Positions 1 to 4,031 of a stretch of 7,059 nt of DNA are shown here, one piece after another. Location of the stretch: the NCBI GenBank assembly GCA_024697985.1, contig JAILRX010000035.1:1-7059 (forward strand), read 5' to 3'. The number at the start of each line of letters is the position of its first letter. Positions within the stretch are counted from its first letter, which is position 1. This DNA comes from Treponemataceae bacterium. Lineage in GTDB: Bacteria; Spirochaetota; Spirochaetia; Treponematales; Treponemataceae. Made by a program: the position numbers and the translations under genes. The notes beneath the pieces were generated by a model. It searched no databases. It was not told where the DNA came from and was given only the letters and a program-made list of their open reading frames with translations.

Positions 1-1
1 A

Positions 2-337
2 TTCTTCATGCTGGGGACAAAGGGGGCGGATGAAGGTCACATTCTTGAAAACATTGTATTCCTTGAACTTAAACGCCGTGGTTATGAACTATATGTCGGA
101 AAAATTGATGATATGGAAATCGATTTTGTTGCCATAAAGGACGGAAAGACAAATTATGTTCAGGTTTCGATGACTGTGCGTGATGAACAGACTTTATCTC
201 GTGAACTCAAACCACTTCTTTCTGTTAAAGACAGTTTTTCAAAAATTTTGATAACGATGGATAATGCCCCTGTGATTTATCACGATGGAATCAAGCAGCT
301 TTTTGCTTTAGATTTTCTAAACGGCGCTGAGTTGTAA
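2..337 (+). CDS. ATPase with DUF4143 C-terminal domain, 3' fragment (5' end outside window)
   Basis: The reading frame is open from the first bases, and the first ATG (position 8) is probably internal, so this is the C-terminal ~110 residues of a longer protein. Counting from that Met, it has the DUF4143 pattern: a conserved 'ENIVFLEL' helix (residues 14-21), a glycine turn (RRGY, 23-26), 'EIDFVA' (37-42), then 'YVQVS' (50-54), ending in 'IKQLFALDFL'. In this family the E / EID / QV positions resemble a PD-(D/E)xK nuclease-like core in which the usual ExK lysine is replaced, so nuclease activity is not expected. Full-length relatives are about 400 residues, with an N-terminal AAA-type ATPase that lies upstream of this window. 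Their physiological role is poorly defined. The gene ends 160 bp before the permease gene, and nothing links the two functionally. Family assignment is from recognised motifs; the missing N-terminus is inferred. Confidence 0.85.
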   Translation, partial: FFMLGTKGADEGHILENIVFLELKRRGYELYVGKIDDMEIDFVAIKDGKTNYVQVSMTVRDEQTLSRELKPLLSVKDSFSKILITMDNAPVIYHDGIKQLFALDFLNGAEL

Positions 338-342
338 AAACT

Positions 343-447
343 TTTTTCACTTGCAAGTTAAAAACTTCCTGAAATTACCAAGTTTTTCACTTCGACTTTG
401 AAAACTTTCAAAAATCAAGAGTTTTCTAAATGCACTTTGAAAACTTT
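343..447. repeat. Three diverged ~26-nt direct repeats at 39-40 nt spacing
   Basis: Copies lie at 343-368, 383-408 and 422-447. Copies 1 and 2 share TTTTTCACTT exactly (343-352, 383-392). Copies 2 and 3 share ACTTTGAAAACTTT exactly (395-408, 434-447). By hand alignment each neighbouring pair matches at about 20 of 26 positions. The block fills most of the gap between the ATPase fragment and the permease gene. No hairpin-plus-T-tract of good quality is present. It could be a decayed tandem duplication, a protein-binding array upstream of the permease promoter, or A/T-rich chance similarity. Function unknown. Confidence 0.55.
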
Positions 448-485
448 GTGCTTTTTCCCTACTCGCATTTCCCACACCTTCGTTA

Positions 486-491
486 TATAAT
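486..491 (+). promoter_or_regulatory. Perfect -10 box (TATAAT) immediately upstream of the OppB-type permease
   Basis: TATAAT occupies 486-491 and the permease ATG begins at 498. With the usual 6-8 nt between -10 box and transcription start, the transcript would begin at about 497-499, giving a leaderless or nearly leaderless mRNA. The -35 region at 17-nt spacing (463-468, TCGCAT) is a poor match, and there is no extended -10 TGn, so an activator or upstream element may be needed. The position of the -10 box is seen directly; the start site is inferred. Confidence 0.6.
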
Positions 492-497
492 AAAACT

Positions 498-1691
498 ATG
501 ACGAAGTCTTTTGATAGCACAAGCGAAGCATTTTCCCGAATGAGAAGGGCTGTCGCAAATGTCGCTAAAATTATCGCAAAAAGCATAAAAAATGCCGCCC
601 ACTTAATCGCCACACCATGGCTTTTGTTTAGGAAAAAGGCGCCTCTTACGTCCTTCATAATCGGACGCATCATAACAATGTTTTTGATTCTCTTTATTTT
701 GGGCTTTGTCATTTTTGCCCTGATGGATCTGGCTCCGGGCGACATCGTAGACCAGCTTATGATGCAGCAGCTTTTTTCAGGCGACAATTCGAGCGCAGCT
801 TCTTCCGGAGGCCCCTCAGTCAGCGGCTCTGGACTTGGAAACGAAACGACGGGTGACCAGTATGAACTTATGCGGCAGGAACTCGGCCTTGATAAGCCTT
901 TCTACGTTCAGTATTTCCGCTGGCTCAAGCAGGTAATCGTTTACCACGACCTTGGAGTAAGCCTTATTTCAAAGGCGCCGGTAAGTTTTCTTATCGGAAG
1001 CCGCCTTGCAAACTCAGTTTTGCTCAACCTCATTTCGCTTGTCATCATCACGGTAATTTCTTTTGCGCTCGGCGTCTGGTTTTCAAGCAAGGCCGGAACT
1101 GCCCTTGATTTGGCCGGCACATTTTTTGCCCTCTTTTTCCACTCATTTCCGGGCATCCTGCTTTTGATTTTGCTCCAGCTTTTCGCTTCAGTTACGGGAC
1201 TTTTCCCCGTTACGGCTTATCCTGATTTTCCTTTTTCTTCAGCACCGGGAAAATTCACCTTCAGTTACATGCATCATATTTTCCTGCCGCTTCTTGCAGC
1301 CTTTCTTGGTGGCTTTGGTTCAACTTTGAGGATGATTCGCTCGACCATGCTCGACCAGATGGGACAGCCTTACATCACGAACCTTCGCTCGCGAGGCATC
1401 AGCGAAAAACGCATTTATTTTAATCACGCTTTCAGGAACACGCTCAATCCCTATATCACGGGAAGCGCAAACCTTCTTGCAAGCCTTTTTTCAGGCTCGC
1501 TCGTTTTGGAAATCATCTTTTCATATCCTGGAATCGGCCGCCTTATGTACGAGGCTGTTTTGCAGGAAGACATCAATCTTGTTCTTGCAAATCTGATGTT
1601 CATTTCGTTTCTGGTTCTTCTGGGTATGGTCATCTCTGATATCCTGCTTGCCCTCGTTGACCCTAGAATCCGCTACGGAAAAGATAGTTAA
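498..1691 (+). CDS. oppB: OppB/DppB-type ABC transporter permease (peptide/nickel family)
   Basis: Inner-membrane permease subunit of a peptide/nickel-family ABC importer, 397 residues against a usual ~310-340. Hydrophobic segments lie at about 52-76, 170-192, 203-230, 260-280, 318-341 and 363-388, the six-helix DppB layout. The first periplasmic loop carries the family signatures 'APGD' (79-82) and 'ELGLDKPFYVQYFRWL' (128-143), and the cytoplasmic EAA loop that docks on the ATPase runs about 284-318 (DQMGQPYI...LRSRGIS...HAFRNTLNP). Two additions explain the length: a basic N-terminal extension of ~50 residues before the first helix and a Ser/Gly-rich insert at about 94-120. The start at 498 has no Shine-Dalgarno but lies just after a -10 box; Met15 (540) is the only other plausible ATG that keeps helix 1, and it also lacks a ribosome binding site. 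Its expected partner is the fusion protein at 4032-6992, which supplies the other permease and both ATPases. Substrate is not deducible, so the opp label is by family only. Confidence 0.9.
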   Translation: MTKSFDSTSEAFSRMRRAVANVAKIIAKSIKNAAHLIATPWLLFRKKAPLTSFIIGRIITMFLILFILGFVIFALMDLAPGDIVDQLMMQQLFSGDNSSAASSGGPSVSGSGLGNETTGDQYELMRQELGLDKPFYVQYFRWLKQVIVYHDLGVSLISKAPVSFLIGSRLANSVLLNLISLVIITVISFALGVWFSSKAGTALDLAGTFFALFFHSFPGILLLILLQLFASVTGLFPVTAYPDFPFSSAPGKFTFSYMHHIFLPLLAAFLGGFGSTLRMIRSTMLDQMGQPYITNLRSRGISEKRIYFNHAFRNTLNPYITGSANLLASLFSGSLVLEIIFSYPGIGRLMYEAVLQEDINLVLANLMFISFLVLLGMVISDILLALVDPRIRYGKDS

Positions 1692-1719
1692 TTTTAGATA
1701 AATTGTAAAAAATTTTCTG

Positions 1720-1746
1720 TTGTTTTTTTTAAATGAGCCTTATAAT
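1720..1746 (+). promoter_or_regulatory. Probable promoter of the chemoreceptor gene
   Basis: A perfect TATAAT lies at 1741-1746, 44 nt before the TTG start. The best -35 candidates are TTGTTT at 1720-1725 (15-nt spacing, short) or TGTTGT at 1718-1723 (17-nt spacing, weak). A run of eight T at 1723-1730 may add curvature. A flagellar sigma28 pattern (TAAA, then GCCGATAA) was sought because chemotaxis genes often use it; only a poor GCCTTATAA-like match exists, without TAAA at the right distance. The predicted start site is near 1753. Confidence 0.5.
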
Positions 1747-1789
1747 CTTCTTATAAAATACTTATTAATAAAGTTTATAAGGAGATAAT
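1742..1789 (+). promoter_or_regulatory. Inverted repeat that can sequester the chemoreceptor Shine-Dalgarno
   Basis: Bases 1745-1757 (ATCTTCTTATAAA) can pair with 1774-1786 (TTTATAAGGAGAT) as an unbroken 13-bp stem with one G-U pair (T1749-G1782). Beyond one A-A mismatch, two further A-U pairs are possible (1742-1743 with 1788-1789). The loop is 16 nt (1758-1773). The whole AAGGAG at 1779-1784 lies inside the 3' arm. If transcription starts near 1753 at the local promoter, most of the 5' arm is missing and the site stays open; a transcript reading through from the permease would carry the full stem. Pairing is read from the sequence; any regulatory effect is inference. Confidence 0.4.
1779..1784 (+). 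promoter_or_regulatory. Shine-Dalgarno AAGGAG that fixes a TTG start
   Basis: AAGGAG at 1779-1784 is followed by 6 nt and then TTG at 1791. No ATG or GTG lies nearby in frame at suitable spacing, and the encoded protein then begins with a short basic segment followed by a transmembrane helix, as expected for a chemoreceptor. This is the only canonical ribosome binding site among the complete genes of the window. Confidence 0.8.
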
Positions 1790-1790
1790 T

Positions 1791-3905
1791 TTGAAATCAA
1801 AAAGAAAAATCAAAACCCTTGACCGTTTTGACAAAAATGCAAAAAAGAATTTATCGATAAAGAATAAATTTCAAATTTTAATTGGTGTTGCAGTCATTGT
1901 CGTAACAACTTTAATTCTTTATGTTTCACTTACAATCTTTGAAAGAAACCTGGTTAAAGACACAAAAGAAGGCCTTATGTATACATCTTCAGGAGCTTTA
2001 CGAGTTCTTGTTGACTGGGAAGTAACACTGAAAGGCTATTCAGTTTTGGCCGCAGATCGCCCTGATGTTCAAAGAGCCATGGCAACACATGATTATGCTA
2101 CTTTGAACAAAGTAATGGAATATTTTGCTGAACAGCTGGACTATGAAGGTTTTGCCTTCCTTGATGCCAGAGGAAAAGTAATTATCGGAGACAACGAAGT
2201 TTTGGAAACAGGAACTTCACTTGCTTCGATAAAAGCAATTAAAGAAGCATTAAACGGAAATCAGTTTGCCAGTTATGAACCAATCGGAAATGCAGTTTAC
2301 GGCATGACTTACGCCTGCCCTGTTTTTTATAACGGCAAAATTGTCGGAGCAACAGTTTCTGTCTACGATTTGACCACAGAAGATTTCATCACCCTGATGG
2401 AAAACGGCTACAACGTTACCTGTACTCTCTACAGTGGAGACGAATGCGTAAAGTCTACGCTTGAAGGAAAAGTCGGTACGATTTTTGACAAGAAAGAAAT
2501 CAAGGACACTGTTTTTAATAAAGGCGAACAGTATACAGGTGAAGAAAAAATTGAAGGAAAAAATTACTTTGCAATTTACACCCCGATTAAAGATGATGCT
2601 GGTGAAGTTACCGGTATGATTTTCATGGCAAAAAATCTTTTCCTTTTGACCGAAATTACAATCATGACCTTAAAAGTTGCTGTTCCATTCAGTGTAATTA
2701 CGGTTGCAATCCTGCTTTTTATTTGCTGGCGATTCATGACCTGGGTAATGAAACGAATAGGAAATGTTTCAAAATTCCTGAAAGAACTTTCTTCCGGCCA
2801 GGCCGATCTTACTAAAAGATGCGATCTTTATGTAAGAGATGAAATCGGTGAACTTATCATTTATTTTGATGAATTCATGGATAAGCTGCAGGAAATCGTT
2901 ACGGCCGTTAAGGAATCAAAAACCGATTTGACTGAAACCGGTGAAATTCTTGCTGAGAGCACATACGATGCTTCAAGTGCCATAACTGAAATCATAGCCA
3001 ACATTGAAAGTGTTCATGGGCAGATTCAGAATCAGACATCAAGCGTCAAGACTACTGATGAAAACATGAATTCAATTTCAATATCAATCAACCGCCTTGA
3101 CCAGATGATTGAAACTCAAAGTGCAGGAGTTACTCAGGCAAGTGCAGCAGTAGAACAGATGATTGGAAATATTTCTTCTGTAAATAATTCAGTTGATAAA
3201 ATGAATGAATCATTCGAAGAATTGCAGACTAACGCCGCTACTGGCTTTAAGAAGCAGCAGGACGTAAACGAACAGCTCAAGGAAATTGAAAGTCAGTCTC
3301 AGATGTTGCATGAAGCAAACCTTGCCATTTCCAACATTGCTGAACAGACAAACCTTCTTGCCATGAATGCAGCAATCGAAGCAGCCCACGCTGGAGATGC
3401 AGGAAAAGGTTTTGCCGTAGTTGCAGATGAAATTAGAAAACTTTCAGAAACTTCTTCAGCTCAGTCTATGACAATCGGTGAACAGCTTGGCATAATCAGA
3501 GATTCAATTAAAAAAGTAGTAGGATTTTCAACTGAATCAAGTCAGGCTTTGGAAAAAGTTTCAAATAAAATTAAGGAAACTGACCAGCTCATGATTCAGA
3601 TTAAAGCTGCCATGGATGAGCAGAATTCAGGTTCTCAGCAGATTACCGATGCTTTGCGCAACATGAATGACAGTACAATCGAAGTAAGGCATTCTTCAAA
3701 AGAGATGTCATCTCAAAGTGAAAAAGTTGTTTCTGAAATGAGTATGCTTTCTGAATCTACAGGTGCCATGAATACAAGCATGAACGAAATGTCAGCCGGA
3801 GCTGCCAAGATAAATGAAACCGGAAGCAAGCTCAATGAAATTTCAAGTCATGTAAAAATGGCAATTGAGAAAATCGGTTCTGAAATCGACCTCTTCACTG
3901 TATAA
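1791..3905 (+). CDS. Methyl-accepting chemotaxis protein with periplasmic Cache-like sensor
   Basis: Transmembrane chemoreceptor of 704 residues that would bind a ligand outside the membrane and control CheA/CheW signalling to the flagella. Order: basic N-terminus; TM1 about 27-49; periplasmic sensor about 50-290; TM2 about 295-317; HAMP about 318-370 (with 'DEIGEL' at 350-355); long helical signalling hairpin from about 371 to 700. The tip is unmistakable: 'IAEQTNLLAMNAAIEAAHAG' (516-535), then 'GKGFAVVADEIRKL' (538-551). At the position of the E. coli Tsr trimer-contact arginine this protein has His533, a change I associate with spirochaete receptors. The sensor seems to have two Cache-like halves: the first with 'FAFLDARGKVIIG' (121-133) and 'GKIVGATVSVYDL' (182-194), the second with 'FAIYTPIKDDAGEVTGMIFM' (260-279). 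I do not see the amino-acid-binding dCache motif. The protein ends DLFTV, without a CheR-tethering pentapeptide. It starts at TTG, has its own promoter and terminator, and is more A-rich in codon use than the transporter genes on both sides. Ligand unknown. Confidence 0.95.
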   Translation: MKSKRKIKTLDRFDKNAKKNLSIKNKFQILIGVAVIVVTTLILYVSLTIFERNLVKDTKEGLMYTSSGALRVLVDWEVTLKGYSVLAADRPDVQRAMATHDYATLNKVMEYFAEQLDYEGFAFLDARGKVIIGDNEVLETGTSLASIKAIKEALNGNQFASYEPIGNAVYGMTYACPVFYNGKIVGATVSVYDLTTEDFITLMENGYNVTCTLYSGDECVKSTLEGKVGTIFDKKEIKDTVFNKGEQYTGEEKIEGKNYFAIYTPIKDDAGEVTGMIFMAKNLFLLTEITIMTLKVAVPFSVITVAILLFICWRFMTWVMKRIGNVSKFLKELSSGQADLTKRCDLYVRDEIGELIIYFDEFMDKLQEIVTAVKESKTDLTETGEILAESTYDASSAITEIIANIESVHGQIQNQTSSVKTTDENMNSISISINRLDQMIETQSAGVTQASAAVEQMIGNISSVNNSVDKMNESFEELQTNAATGFKKQQDVNEQLKEIESQSQMLHEANLAISNIAEQTNLLAMNAAIEAAHAGDAGKGFAVVADEIRKLSETSSAQSMTIGEQLGIIRDSIKKVVGFSTESSQALEKVSNKIKETDQLMIQIKAAMDEQNSGSQQITDALRNMNDSTIEVRHSSKEMSSQSEKVVSEMSMLSESTGAMNTSMNEMSAGAAKINETGSKLNEISSHVKMAIEKIGSEIDLFTV

Positions 3906-3928
3906 AAGTAAAGAGCGATTGTTTTATG

Positions 3929-3960
3929 AAGGTCTGCCCCTGAAAAGGCAGGCCTTTTAT
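3929..3960 (+). terminator. Rho-independent terminator after the chemoreceptor
   Basis: AAGGTCTGCC (3929-3938) pairs with GGCAGGCCTT (3947-3956) as a 10-bp stem with one G-U pair and an 8-nt loop, followed by a T-rich stretch (TTTTATATTTT, 3955-3965). It lies 24 nt past the stop codon at 3903-3905. It should separate chemoreceptor transcription from the downstream transporter gene, which has its own promoter. Confidence 0.88.
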
Positions 3961-3987
3961 ATTTTAAACCTGATCTTTTCTTTGAGT

Positions 3988-4016
3988 TTGCATAAAAAGT
4001 TCATGTCGACTATAAT
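3988..4016 (+). promoter_or_regulatory. Sigma70-type promoter of the permease-ATPase fusion gene
   Basis: TTGCAT at 3988-3993 and a perfect TATAAT at 4011-4016 are 17 nt apart, the optimal spacing. This is the best-formed promoter in the window. The expected start, about 4022-4024, leaves a leader of only 8-10 nt before the ATG at 4032. The purine stretch AAGAAG at 4019-4024 is a weak Shine-Dalgarno match and would lie at or before the transcript's 5' end, so initiation may be close to leaderless. Confidence 0.7.
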
Positions 4017-4031
4017 TTAAGAAGATTTTTT

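Noticed and set aside
360..387. AAAAACTT (360-367) with AAGTTTTT (380-387) as a terminator for the ATPase gene
   Set aside because: The stem is only 8 bp, almost all A-T, with a 12-nt loop and no separate T-tract; the match also arises from the local repeats.
343..447. CRISPR-like array
   Set aside because: Only three diverged copies, with short A/T-rich spacers (13-14 nt) and no cas genes nearby.
347..787. 146-codon minus-strand open frame across the intergenic repeats and the start of the permease gene
   Set aside because: It runs antisense to a well-supported permease, has no family resemblance, and its repetitive C-terminal part simply translates the 343-447 repeats.
1700..1730. Weak hairpin (1700-1704 with 1711-1715) and T8 run as a terminator for the OppB-type gene
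   Set aside because: A 5-bp all-A-T stem, 7 nt away from the T run, is too weak; the T run is more likely part of the receptor promoter region.
3860..3905. CheR/CheB tether pentapeptide at the receptor C-terminus
   Set aside because: The protein ends DLFTV, with no aromatic-x-x-x-aromatic tether such as NWETF.
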